This document shows, piece after piece, positions 36,406-49,242 of a DNA stretch of 60,000 bases (position 1 is its first letter; each line of letters opens with the position of its first letter). The notes beneath the pieces were generated by a model. It was not told where the DNA came from, did not search any database, and saw only the letters and a program-made list of their open reading frames with translations. The stretch covers positions 31,979,628 to 32,039,627 of the forward strand of contig OZ037767.1 of assembly GCA_964035545.1 (NCBI GenBank), in the 5' to 3' direction. The position numbers and the translations under genes were made by a program. The stretch is from Bugula neritina. Its lineage: Eukaryota > Bryozoa > Gymnolaemata > Cheilostomatida > Bugulidae.

Positions 36406-37479
36406 TCTTTCAGCTATGGTGAGAGTGTAAGTTATTCTTTCAGCTGGTCAGATTATAATATGATTACGACCATAATAACATAAGTATTGATTTACATTGT
36501 GTTTGTGTATAAGGTACAGTGCCACAAAATCGAACTGTGTTTTTCACAAAAGAGTTTTTGTCACATGAAAGCAGAAGTAGAGCTTTTAAAAGGCTATTCT
36601 ATTTGTTATTTTCCCTTGAGGAAATAATAACATGAGTCTTAGTTTATTTGATTCTGAATGCATTCCTGTTATTATAAATTGTGTACATAGCTATAGTTAT
36701 ACAAGCTCATTGCTGCCCTGTTTTCACGTTTGACAGTTTTATATGAAGCTATGGCTGTTTTGGTGTTGTGCCAATCTAATTGTTAATAGTAGCTTGTACT
36801 TGTGAAGCCATAATAGTCAGTACTGAAACAAAACAATTTTAAGCCGTAGAAAATGCAGGTTTATTCTTATTTATAATATGCTATGTTGATATGCTCAGTC
36901 ATCTTTGTTTTACCATCTCTTAATAAACCGTCTTCCAGTCACCTAAAGTTTATATCCACTGTATATATATACACAGAATTTACTGCAGCTTAGCTTGGGG
37001 TCTTACATAGACAGTATTTGTTATCCTCTCTTCAACTCAAGGGCAGATAACTTCTATTGCTGCTATTCCTTACTTGTATCTAAATTGTGTGAGAAAACCT
37101 GCTCTACCTCAAGGGTTATGGGCTGCAGTGTATATGAGTAAAACATTCTCCAAATTTAAGTAAAAGTCTTATAAAATTTTACTTGAATTTATTAAGGCAC
37201 GCAATATGTTGTAAGAATAAAATATATTGATTTAAGAAAATATCTTTCTAAGCTTGAAAGATTCATTATTCAACATAAAATAAAACATTCAAAAATATAG
37301 TTCACTAGGTTTTGATGCAGTCAGTAAAAATATAGCAAAAAGGATGTAAATAGAAACTCTCAAACTATCTATTACAAATATTAATAGAAGCAGATCTGGT
37401 TAAGCTGAATAGATTTGGGTAAAACAGAATATAAAATCAATGTAATATTTGCTCAATAAATTTGTAAGCTAAATTTGGC
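36406..37479. other. Intergenic between the tandem MOXD copies
   Basis: About 1.1 kb of AT-rich sequence separating the copy B stop from the copy A start. TTTATT at 37188-37193 (AATAAA on the minus strand), 290 bp after the copy B stop, is a plausible poly(A) signal. Nothing else was recognised. Confidence 0.5.
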
Positions 37480-40400
37480 TTACTGAAACAGAGCTATCAA
37501 AGGTAGAAGTAGAGAAATACATGCGGCTGTAGCAGAAGCAGCTGAACTGGGCTCAGTGCAAGGGTCCTCAGATTCTACCTCTTCTATAGTGGGATAGAGG
37601 GAGGGATCAAACGCATCTTCCTATAATAATATGTATTATATAATATCATATACTAATAATATGTATTATATAATATCGTATACTAATAATATGTATTATA
37701 TAATATCATATAATAGTATGTATTATATAATATCATATAATAGTATGTATTATATAATATCATATAATAATAATATGCATTAAATATATCATAAACTAAT
37801 TTGTATACTTTATAATAGTATAATATTAATGTGTATTATGTAATAATATATACACTAATATGTATTATATAATAATATACAACGACAAATGCACACATGC
37901 TATTATATGAAATAGCTATGATCTCCATTATATCGGGAATTGTCCCACCTCATACTCTGTTGAACCTGTCCCAGCACACTGCGAGTACGGCCAGCTTTCA
38001 TGGTACGCAGTCTGGGCAACTACAACCTTTTCATTCGACCAATCAGAGACTTCCAGCAAGGTAATATGAGGGTCTAGCCTTGCATTCTCGCCAACATATG
38101 TGCTACACACAAAATATTTGTATTCTATTATAATTTTTTAATTTGTAATACTTATATTAATAAAATATTATACTGTCAAACTTTTACCTACCTGTATGTA
38201 TGATTGACTTCTACACATGCACTTGCATGTTAAACTTACACTTACAAATGAACTTACATTTATATGTTGCACCTTACATGCTATACTTACGCATATACTT
38301 ACACGTTACACTTACACTCACACTTATATGCTACATTTACACATATACTTACACATTACACTTACACTCACACTTATACGCTACACTTACATGTTGGGAG
38401 TCACACCGAGCCCGGTGTACAGCTTGTCCTCAGAGTTAAACATAAACGTCGGAATAGACTCACATCTGGCCACATTCTGCTTTGGATAGTAGGCTAGAAA
38501 ACTCAGACACATTTCCTCGGCGCTGGCAAGACCACCCTGTAAGATCACAGCATGGTTACGGAGGATAGTATATTAGAAGAGAGAGGATAATATACTAGAA
38601 GAGAGAGGATAGTATACTAGAAGAGAGAGGATAGTATACTAGAAGAGAGAGGATAGTATACTAGAAGAGAGAGGATAGTATACTAGAAGAGAGAAGATAG
38701 TATACTAGAAGAGAGAGGATAGTATACTAGAAGAGAGAGGATACTATACTAGAAGAGAGAGGATACTATACTAGAAGAGAGAGGATAGTATACTAGAAGA
38801 GAGAGGATAGTATACTAGAAGAGAGAGGATAGTATACTAGAAGAGAGAGGATAGTATACTAGAAGAGAGAGGATACTATACTAGAAGAGAGAGGATAGTA
38901 TACTAGAAGAGAGAGGATAGTATACTAAAAGAGAGAGGATACTATACTAGAAGAGAGAGGGTAGTATACTAGAAGAGAGAGGATACTATACTAGAATAGA
39001 GAGGATAATATACTAGAAGAGAGTGGATAGTATACCAGAAGAGAGAGGATAGTATACTAGAAGAGAGAGGATAGTATACTAGAAGAGAGAGGATAGTATA
39101 CCAGAAGAGAGAGGATAGTATACTAGAAGAGAGAGGATAGTATACTAGAAGAGAGAGGATAGTATACTAGAAGAGAGAGGGTAGTATACTAGAAGAGAGA
39201 GGATACTATACTAGAATAGGGAGGATAATATAATAGAAGAGAGAGGATAGTATACTAGAAGAGAGAGGATAGTATACTAGAAGAGAGAGGATAGTATACT
39301 AGAAGAGAGAGGATACTATACTAGAAGAGAGAGGATAGTATACTAAAAGAGAGAGGATAGTATACTAGAAGAGAGAGGATAATATACTAGAAGAGAGAGG
39401 ATAATATACTAGAAGAGAGAGGATAATATACTAGAAGAGAGAGGATAGTATACTAGAAGAGAGAGGATAGTATACTAGAAGAGAGAAGATAATATACTAG
39501 AAGAGAGAGGATACTATACTAGAAGAGAGAGGATAATATACTAGAAGAGAGAGGATAGTATACTAGAAGAGAGAGGATAATATACTAGAAGAGAGAGGAT
39601 ACTATACTAGAAGAGAGAGGATAATATACTAGAAGAAAGAGGATACTATACTAGAAGAGAGAGGATAGTATACCAGAAGAGAGAGGATAGTATACTAGAA
39701 GAGAGAGGATAGTATACTAGAAGAGAGAGGATACTATACTAGAAGAGAGAGGATAGTATACTAGAAGAGAGAGGATACTATACTAGAAGAGAGAGGATAG
39801 TATACTAGAAGAGAGAGGATAGTATACTAGAAGAGAGAGGATACTATACTAGAAGAGAGAGGGTAGTATACTAGAAGAGAGAGGATAATATACTAGAAGA
39901 GAGAGGATAATATACTAGAAGAGAGAGGATACTATACTAGAAGAGAGAGGATAGTATACTAGAAGAGAGAGGATACTATACTAGAAGAGAGAGGATAGTA
40001 TACTAGAAGAGAGAGGATAAGATACTAGAAGAGAGAGGATAATATACTAGAAGAGAGAGGATACTATACTAGAAGAGAGAGGATAGTATACTAGAAGAGA
40101 GAGGATAATATACTAGAAGAGAGAGGATAATATACTAGAAGAGAGAGGAAAATATACTAGTAGAGAGAGGATAATGATACTTACAAAAGTAAGACCAGTT
40201 CTTGAGTCAGAGTTGTAAGTGCAGGTAATCTTTAGCGTGTCTCCCTGTAATCATAAAGTGAAATAATATACTACTTACATAATATAGAAGTATAATCATG
40301 CATACCTACTACCAACTGCTATTTTCTTTTAAAGAAGCTCTGTAAGTAGCCTGCGGAAGGCACAGCATAAGCCATAAAATAAATTCCATTAGTTGAATTA

Positions 40401-43400
40401 ATCAATTACCTATGTAGTGAACTAAATCAAAGCAATATATTTACAAAATAGATGTGATATTATGCTACACAGGATAGTTAAGGGCATCCTTACTAAGAAT
40501 ATCATAAATTTAGCTCACAATGTAGTCTAGGTTCTTGCTATCATATTGTTCTGTGGGTGGCATGCGTGTTGCCTGCCTGTGTATGTTTAGCCTGATATTA
40601 GACTATGACCAATAAACAGCAAGCTCAATTAGGGCTGCATTATATATCAACATTCCATTGTGGCTACTCTATAAATGAATTACACACCAAGCTATTCACT
40701 AGCTTGTAGGCTAGCAGGTCTGTAATTAGTAATGGACAAGCCAATATCTTCTCATCTCTACGCGTTCACTGAAGCGTGAAGTGATGCGCAGTGCTTATTA
40801 GTAAAGAAAAATATCTCATTTTCAGCGTATAAATCACTAATTTATAGAAAATCTATAAAAGCTATTAGAAACATTACAAAAACCGCGCTGCAGAAATATC
40901 TCAGGATTCCAACAGTGTTTTCTTTTTTCAGATATTATGTTTTCCTGCTGAGATATTTTACTGGGACTGACATGATGTTTTTTCAGCTAAAAATAGGAGA
41001 AAATTGGTAGTTTTTTGTCTGTAGCTTAGCCAAAAAATGGAAAATTAAAAATTCCAAAAAAACCGCGCTGAGGAAGAAAGCTATCTACAACATAGTTTTT
41101 AAATTTTGATTCTAGCTTAATTAGGTAAGGTTTTATTTTACTGGGACTGATTTCTTATATGATAACAATGCATCATCAGCATAGCAGCTAGAACTAAAAG
41201 GTTGCCCTTAACTATCCTGTGTACTTTAAATTCTGTTTCTTCATAAATCATAGAAGCCTATATTTAGTATATTTTGTTAGCTTTTTATAATAACCCTCTA
41301 TACTAGTTATGCCTGTCCAAAAGTCCCTCATATGGCTATTGATAGTAATGCTATACAATTATTACAACCAAACTTTTCGTACTCATAGATATTTACCGGT
41401 AGAAGCTTTTGGTTGTCTTTAAAGATTCTCATCTCTTGGTAGTTGAAGTCGTAGTTGTTGTCTTGTCCTAGTATCTGCAGCGGCTTGCCGTTCCTGTACT
41501 GCTCAACTTTGATTTTTGCGCCAATCAAGTGAGAGTGCAAGAAGTAGGCGAAGACATTCAGTCCCTCCTCTGGCACCCACTGTAATAATGTGCATTTTCA
41601 TCTAGTTTTAATTGTCAGGTGAACTAAAATACTATCACTTACAATTCATTAATAGAAAAATTATAAAAATTATTTGAGCAGTGAAATCGAACTGGGATAA
41701 GCCATAAAAAATGTGAATTGTGGTAGCAACAGTTACTGAGCAGTTGGGTGCACGTTTGACAAACCTGAAAGTTTTCATTTTAAACACTCATATGCATTTT
41801 TCGAAAACAAGAGTTTTAATTTGAAACCAAAAGACATAAACCAATGCCAACACCAGGGAACCTGAGGAAGTGGTGACAATACCTGCTCGGTGCAGCCACT
41901 GTGACAGTACGCAATCACATCAAACTCTTCGACTTTGGGAGGTACAAATATTCCATAAACACTTCCCATCTGCAGCATTCCCACGTCATTATCTCTTAGG
42001 GTTGGTGTGTAGGTTATTCTAATACCAGACGAGTCCACGATTCCTGCAATAACAAAAGCAATCAGATTTTATAATCTTATTACTGCTACATTATTAGTAT
42101 GTTACCAGCATATAACTATTTATATATTATACTAATTTATATAATAATAATTAAATTAGTAAACTAGAACTACTAATAGCAAGTTATGGAATGAACAGGA
42201 ACCTGATTTCAGTTGAGGGTTGTCATAGTGAACCTCCATCATGAAATACTGCGGAGACTCAGCACTGTCCGGGCCGAGCGGGTAGCCAGCATTTTCAGGG
42301 AAATAATACGCCTAGAAAACGGTAAATGTTCTAAAATTTTCAAACACACAGAAATAAAATTACTATTTAATTAAATTGATATTAATTTTTTAAGTTAAGT
42401 CAAATTGCTATCAACATTTCTATTATAATGCATGAAGTCTGTACGTAGAGTTCAGTATATTTTTCTTTTAAAGGAATTTATTGACATTTACCGTTCCGCC
42501 GATGGCCCAAGCAAAGACAACACTTCTACAAGAATCCTCAAACTCCGGCATTTCGGCTGTAGAGCAGACGCCTTCAGTCTTTGTGTTGTTGGCGATGTGC
42601 TCCTTGTCAACATCCCAGCAGCCATACACCAATATATGATGCACCACGCCCTCATTTCCCTGCTCAACTACTGGTGCTACCTATTTAATGTAACGAGGCA
42701 TGTCATTGGCTAGGGAAACATCTCATCTCAATAACTAATTGAAAGGCTGTGCAAAGATATACCACTCTTCCAGCTAATTAATAGAAAGAAATGAATAACA
42801 TAGCAAGGAACCTACACTGCTATGCAAAATGTACTTTTAATTTGTGTTTTAGATCCTATAAGTACATCAACCCACAAATAAAACTCAGGCTTAGTCTAGC
42901 ACTTACTGAGACTACATGGTGTTTCTTATCCACGTCTGGGAGAGGAAAGAAAGCACAGTAGTAGGTAGTATCATCATCTGGTATGGTGTACTAAAACAGC
43001 ATACTAGCACAGTGTACTAAAACAGCATACTAGCACAGTGTACTAAAACAGCATACTAGCACAGTGTACTGACACAGCATACTAGCACAGCGTACTGACA
43101 CAGTGTACTGACACAGCGTACTGACACAGCGTACCGACACAGCGTACCGACACAGCGTACCGACAGAGTAGTACTGACGCGGCGTACTGACGCGGCGCAC
43201 TGACGCGGCGCACTGACGCGGCGCACTGACGCGGCGCACTGACGCGGCGCACTGACGCGGCGCACTGACGCGGCGTACTGACACAGCGTACTGACACAGC
43301 GTACTGACGCGGTATATTAACACAAGTGTTCTCATTATGCATTTAGAATTACATTAAACAATTAGTATTTTTTGTCAGTTTATCATACATTTAAATTATT

Positions 43401-46400
43401 TCCCTTTGCAAATTATTTCATTTGAAGAATATAAAGTACTGCTGCCTATATAAATTATTGCAAAAATGAAAACACTAGCATCATATATGTATTATATCAT
43501 ATACTATTATGGTTTATTTTGGTCACCAGAGCCGGTACGAACAGGAAATGAAGGCCTGCTAAAGGTACACGCCCACCTTATCAATGAGCATGTCATAGGT
43601 CAATGCATCATCAGGGACAGCCTCCACGGCCTGTTGATTCTCCAGTAGGTACATACTCTTGGACCCTCGGTTACTGGAGGCGTGTTTGTCAGAGGCAGTG
43701 AACTCATTTCCTGTTGGATCAGCTGCTCCATACGCGTAGATTATTCTAGCAGTGTCACTCTGTAATGCGACTTACACATGTAAGTGTTACATAGTACACA
43801 CATTATGTATATGTAAATGTACTAGCACAACAGTAGCTGCTGCTGCTGCTGCTGCTGCTGCTGGGCACAGCCCATTCATCTACCTAGCTCAAAAGTTGAA
43901 ATTTTATAACCCTAAATCATGTTACGATGCATAGAAGTTAAGGCATAATTACAGCTTACAGAATGTAGATAGCTGTCAATTTATTTCCAGCATTGTTATG
44001 CTTTAGCTTACTTAGAGGTTCTATAGTTTGAAGATGATATATTAGTAATTATCTGAAATTATGAAAGTTAAAACAAATAGAATAAATAAATCAAAATTGT
44101 TATAAATTGAACTGCATTCCATTAAAGCAATAAATTACAACTGCCTTTTATTTTGTAGCTATATGCTGCCACAATTACTGATCCTTGCCTTCACCACAAA
44201 AGAGCTCATTTGCTTTACTGTTCCATGCAAATGACGTAATACTATCTGTATGATAGAAAAGCTTCTCTAAGAATTAATTCAGTAAGTTGATATAATCATT
44301 TTCTCAGCCAATCAGTTATATTTGTTCATTGCTATTTAGGCCTTGGAATACTGAGTGACCTCAATAGATCCACTCCATAATGGCTTTGAATTACCTTCTG
44401 AACAAAAAGTCTCTCATCTTACAATAGGCATGTTTAAAACAAGTGAAATCAGCATGCAAAGCTGACAAATTGTGTTGCTGTTGCTAGGATACGACAGGTT
44501 AAAATGTAGGTTACTCAAATATATAGGGCACTGGTTCTCCCAGTCAGCCTTAGTGTAAACAACCTGGCTCAGGGTGACGCAAGGCATTGGCTAGCTGTCA
44601 CATGACAACCTGCAAGACCTTTATGAACCTAAAGAAATGTCTATTTTTATGGCTAATAATTTTGGAATTCATATAATTTAAAGGCAAAATATTTAAAACC
44701 TAGGCTATTGCAGCATGACAGCATGACAGCATGGGTTTAACACAGCAACTTGTGAAATTATTTAGAGACAATACAGATACTTTGATATCTAAAACATAAA
44801 TTACAGAGCCAGTTTTTTGTCTATTGTTAACCAGATGTGAACTATAAAATTCACTGGAAAGGAATCTGAAGAGGTTTGAACAATCATAGTACATAGCTTA
44901 TAGTATTTTAATTTCTATAGTCTATAATTATATTGACTAACTGAGACCCCTGTGTATACTCAAACACTAAAAGTATATACTACAGTACCTACAGTCACTA
45001 GTATATACTACAGTACTTACAGTTACTAGTATATACTACAGTACTTACAGTTACTAGTATATACTACAGTACTTACAGTCACTAGTATATACTACAGTAC
45101 TTACAGTCACTAGTATATACTACAGTACTTACAGTCACTAGTATATACTACAGTACTTACAGTCACTGGTATATACTACAGTACTTACAGTTACTAGTAT
45201 ATACTACAGTACTTACAGTCACTGGTATATACTACAGTACTTACAGTCACTGGTATATACTACAGTACTTACAGTCACTAGTATATACTACAGTACTTAC
45301 AGTTACTAGTATATACTACAGTACTTACAGTGATAACATTATCTTTCTCATCACAAGTGTTTATTTTTCTCTTAAATTGAAATGTGGAGACCCCATCTGC
45401 TTCAGACGAGGATATCAGTGTGTAATCTTGAGAATCGTCCAGAGAAGGGAAACCGTTGCTAGCTGCAAACATGTCCTGCAACATTAACAACAGTAACCAA
45501 TGACAGAGCAGGTACTATAGGCAGTGCCCAATGACAGAGCAGCTACTATAGGCAGTGACCAATGACAGAGTAGCTACTATAAACAGAGCTAACCTGAATG
45601 TGGCCTTTACCATCAGAGTCAATCCACATAACCGCAATATCTCCATCTGTCATGGCTCCTTTTGGGGACATTCCAAAACCCACCCATCCTGTTGTTTCAC
45701 ATTTTACCTACAAAATAGTACTGGTTAGTGTTCAGTGTTCACATTGTATAGTTTATTGTACACAGAAGTGGAATTATTGCAATTAGTTAGACTCCCTGAG
45801 AGTTACAGTGTCCGCAAATAATCAGTACAGGAGAAGAACTACAACAATCTATGAAATATTTTATTTTGTTTGTTATTGGAAATTTTATTCATTAGGATAT
45901 TGTATATGTGCTTTAGCATGGTAATGCGCTACAGAAGATCTCATGTAGTTCATGTGTTAATTTGAGCGCAAGTGGCTGGCAGAGTGCAAAGCTTTCTCAA
46001 AGCTTTCAATCAGAGCTGGAACAGCTACTGACAATGCCACATAGCCTATAGTAGACATCTAAAGTAAGCTTTCAAATAAATATATTATTTCTATTCCCCA
46101 AACTACCATATTTCTCTCAGAATCAAAATACACAGTAAAACTGTTTGCATAAAAAAACTGCAAAACGAAGCTAAAGAGTAGAAAGGGATGTGACGTTATT
46201 TAACCAATCTGACTGGCGGCATGGGATCTGTTGCTATAACAAATAGTGAAAGAGAAATACAGGGCTATGTTTGCTGTAGTATAATGATACATGATCACAA
46301 GCAAGTCTATTTACTCAAGTAAACAATGGATTAATGCTTACCATATCACCTGACGCTGTGTTATTGATTTTTTACTTTACAAATAGACTGATGATTGAAA

Positions 46401-47585
46401 TGCAGGTCTTAAAATTGTTTCTGGACCTTTTTACAGATATTTTATAAAAAATGTTATATATAATGAAACTTATGTTAAAATCATACTTGAAATAATATTC
46501 TCAATGTATTTTAAATTTTCTTAGTGACTTCAAATTGACTTTTATAAATATCAGACGATGATGGGTTAAAAGATTACTTTGACTTTTAATGAAACACATT
46601 CAAAGCTGGCATTCATTTTATCAATAAAACTAAGATGCAGCTAATAGCTTATACATACATACTGTAAGTCTGTAACTCAAAACACTTGAATTATAAATTT
46701 GTTATCAACTAGTTGAGTGAGAGAAAGGTATTTTTTCACCAGGAGAAAATGCAAGAGGGTTTTATTTTAATGTAGGCAAATCTTACAAAGAGAAGTTATT
46801 TGGCACAGCGAGTAAAGGGGGGGGGGGTATATAAGTGGTGGTATATAGGTGGTGGTAGGGGTATATAGGGGAAGGAGTGTATATAGGGGAAGAGGGTATA
46901 TAGGGGAAGGAGTGTATATAGGGGAAGGAGTGTATATAGGGGAAGGAGGGTATATAGGGGAAGGAGGGTATATAGGGGAAGGAGTGTATATAGGGGAAGG
47001 AGTGTATATAGGGGAAGGAGTGTATATAGGGGAAGGAGGGTATATAGGGGAAGGAGTGTATATAGGGGAAGGAGTGTATATAGGGGAAGGAGTGCATATA
47101 GGGGAAGGAGTGTATATAGGGGAAGGAGTGTATATAGGGAAGGAGGGTATATAGGGGAAGGAGTGTATATAGGGGAAGAGGGTATATAGGGGAAGAGGGT
47201 ATATAGGGGAAGGAGTGTATATAGGGGAAGGAGGGTATATAGGGAAAGGAGTGTATATAGGAGAAGGAGTGTATATAGGGGAAGGAGTGTATATAGGGGA
47301 AGGAGTGTATATAGGGGAAGGAGTGTATATAGGGGAAGAGTGTATATAGGGGAAGAGGGTATATAGGGGAAGGAGTGTATATAGGGGAAGAGGGTATATA
47401 GGGGAAGAGGGTATATAGACTGCACTTACTGTGAAAGTGATGTCGCTAGTGGGGTTCTTGTCCTCAAACGCCCAGGACAGCTCATACTTGTCTTCAGGGT
47501 CCAAATACACTGTGAAACTATCTGCGTGGAGGGAGGTGAGGAGGGAAATTAAGAAAGAGAGAGTAACAATGAGTTTACTGACCAT
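37480..47585 (-). CDS. MOXD1: DBH-like copper monooxygenase, copy B (MOXD1 type)
   Basis: Thirteen exons: 47585-47430, 45707-45594, 45475-45329, 43759-43577, 42990-42907, 42680-42492, 42311-42203, 42043-41883, 41579-41397, 40244-40185, 38536-38391, 38102-37949 and 37620-37480. They give 608 residues. Internal exons 2-12 have exactly the same lengths and phases as copy A, so the two arose by tandem duplication. A signal peptide (MVSKLIVTLSFLISLLTSLH), DOMON domain (WVGFGMSPKGAMTDGDIA) and both Cu-monooxygenase domains are present. Ligands H242/H243, H319 (EVHYDNP), H396/H398 (LHSHLIG) and M471 (AEEMCLSF) are intact. The C-terminus (SSAASATAACISLLLPLIAL) looks like a GPI signal. Introns hold unrelated minisatellites and a 754-bp MITE-like insertion. 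Both copies appear functional; the substrate is unknown. Confidence 0.92.
37621..37900. repeat. ATAATATGTATTATATAATA repeat in MOXD-B intron 12
   Basis: AT-rich repeats of about 28-34 bp filling the intron up to the last exon acceptor. Confidence 0.85.
38225..38395. repeat. CACTTACA/CATATACTTACA repeats in MOXD-B intron 11
   Basis: Imperfect TTACACTTACACTCACAC units adjoining the exon 11 donor (38390). On the sense strand they repeat TGTAAGTGT, the donor motif itself (AACAT|GTAAGTGT). Confidence 0.85.
38560..40175. repeat. 22-bp minisatellite (about 73 copies) in MOXD-B intron 10
   Basis: Unit AGAAGAGAGAGGATAGTATACT with A/C/T variants at the GATAGT position. It fills the intron from about 10 bp inside the donor to about 20 bp before the acceptor. 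On the sense strand each unit reads CCTCTCTCTTCTAG, a consensus 3' splice site. Confidence 0.97.
40468..41221. mobile_element. MITE-like element with 19-bp TIRs and TA target duplication
   Basis: CACAGGATAGTTAAGGGCA at 40468-40486 is repeated as its exact reverse complement at 41203-41221, flanked on both sides by TA (40466-40467, 41222-41223). The 754-bp interior has no long ORF. It carries two copies each of an AACCGCGCTG motif (near 40881 and 41061) and of TTTTACTGGGACTGA. TA duplication and TIRs suggest a non-autonomous Tc1/mariner-type element. It sits in MOXD-B intron 9. Confidence 0.82.
42992..43318. repeat. 13-26-bp array copying the MOXD-B exon 5 acceptor
   Basis: The three units nearest the exon repeat, on the sense strand, GCTGTTTTAG|TACAC, the real acceptor with its first exonic bases. 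Farther in, the unit shortens to 13 bp and becomes CpG-rich (CTGACGCGGCGCA) at about 43175-43285. Confidence 0.92.
43835..43862. repeat. (GCT)n microsatellite in MOXD-B intron 3
   Basis: Eight or nine GCT repeats, close to exon 4. Confidence 0.9.
44990..45330. repeat. 28-bp array copying the MOXD-B exon 3 donor
   Basis: About 12 copies. The sense-strand junction is ATCACT|GTAAGTACTGTAG, and each unit repeats GTGACTGTAAGTACTGTAGT or AACTGTAAGTACTGTAGT, so the donor is reiterated unit by unit from the exon edge inward. Confidence 0.94.
45488..45590. repeat. 32-bp repeat in MOXD-B intron 2
   Basis: Three copies of a unit with CCAATGACAGAGCAG and CTACTATAGGCAGTG filling this short intron. Confidence 0.88.
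46815..47415. repeat. 16-18-bp minisatellite in MOXD-B intron 1
   Basis: About 34 copies of TATATAGGGGAAGGAGTG / GGGTATATAGGGGAAGA. The sense strand is a strong pyrimidine repeat starting about 15 bp from the donor at 47429. Long Pro/Tyr/Ser ORFs here are artefacts. Confidence 0.96.
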
Positions 47586-47599
47586 GATGTGAGAGAGCG

Positions 47600-49240
47600 C
47601 TTGCTACTAGGATAAACCCTGGAAGGTTAATAACTCTTATGTAAACTCATTCATAGGTAATAACTACATGAATACTTGAGTATCACGTGACTCTAACACC
47701 CTCTTCATTGATTGAAGCTTGGAATGTTGACCCGAAGGTCGTATAACCATTGCTACTATATTACACTATAAAAGCTTGCAGGCTGCTTGCATTGTGTAGT
47801 ATTATTAGCTCACGTGACTAAATAGTACAAAGCAATTAATTTATCAATAGAACTGGACGCTAAAAATAATAATAGTCATTCATCTCTTCACTGTACCTTT
47901 TCTATTGTCCCACTAACCTTGATATCTCATATGAAAATGTTATATAACTTATATCTTGTTATATAATACATTACAGAACATATATTATGTAATGGATCTA
48001 TCATATGTTGCATAGTGTATGACATAAAGTATATAATATACTATGTATGCTATATTATACTTTATGTAGTACCTACATGCCATAATATGTGTAATTCGAC
48101 AGAAAAGGTCTATTATATGTATTACATTGTTATTGAGATATAGCATACAATATTTGATATATGGTATACACTTTATTATATATATCTTACACATCATATA
48201 CAATATTCATGCTACATTAGATAATATGCTATACAAACATATTATAACATTGATTATTGGTGATATGGGGGGAGGGGGGTTTTGTAAGAGCTCGGTCTAA
48301 CCCTATAGACACCTAAACTAAGCTCTATTAAAGTATGAAATAACAGCGAACATTCTATTTACACTGGCTGTGACTATATAATACACAGTAGTTGTATATA
48401 ACAAGCACAGAAATACACATACTATATTCTGTAGTCTATTTGGCATGGTCTTTTCAGCTGCCACTGAACGCTGCCTTTCATCCTACAATGTTTTGTTCTC
48501 TTGCCAACACGTCTTTATGTCAGAGCTTAGAGGCAGCGCAGCTGCTGTAAACTTCACAATGTCACGACCTCCGCTCTATTTAATATGAACCTAGCAACTA
48601 ACTGATGCTGGATCCCCTGGAGCAACTTCATGTCCTGTGAAATAGATTGTGTAATGCTTAAAGTAAAGTTGTCTATTGACATCGAGTATCAGTAACGTCT
48701 ACACTTATAAACAGACTAATCTTTTGATTACACACTCGGCGCCTCAGGTAAAGTAAATCAATCTCAAGGCTGGAAATAGCGCTGATTGATGCTGACACAT
48801 GACAGCATCTATGCTGCTGAGATGTCCTCTATACTGCTGCTGAGATGTCCTCTATACTGCTGCTGAGATGCCCTCTATACTGCTGCTGAGATGTCCTCTA
48901 CTGCAACTGATCAGCGTATCATATTTAATCAAGGACACCCGCGCTGCATTTAGCTAGTTGGTCTGAAAAACACTCTGTTATAGTTCGGAAGCTCTTTCCG
49001 CTGATAAAACTCAATGATAAAACAACCAGTCAAACATATGACTCTAGTTTTACCTGAAGTTATTGTAATGCCTTTTGTAAGAACTCTTTTGAATGAGTCA
49101 AAGTTATATGATCATGTGATCTTATGGTCATATGATCATGTGATCTTATGGTCACATGGGCACATTGCTGCTGCGCTCAAATACACTGCAGTCTTTCAAA
49201 AACAGAAACTTACTATTAACTTAAAATACCGCTGATTAAC
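47600..49240. other. Intergenic upstream of MOXD copy B
   Basis: AT-rich DNA without recognised exons. It contains a small repeat, GCTGAGATGTCCTCTATACTGCT (four copies in total, here cut to its type), at 48810-48905. The copy B promoter should lie near 47590-47800, but I cannot place it. Confidence 0.45.
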
Positions 49241-49242
49241 TT

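Noticed and set aside
38560-40175. Possible CRISPR-like array because of many regular repeats
   Set aside because: Repeats are contiguous with no unique spacers, the context is eukaryotic intron, and no cas genes exist.
42432-42713. 93-codon plus-strand ORF
   Set aside because: It is the antisense shadow of MOXD-B exon 6, which has the conserved HH copper motif on the minus strand.
46767-47430. Pro/Tyr/Ser repeat extension of MOXD-B exon 1
   Set aside because: The frame runs past the GTAAGT donor into the 16-18-bp array; the DOMON domain continues in the next exon instead.
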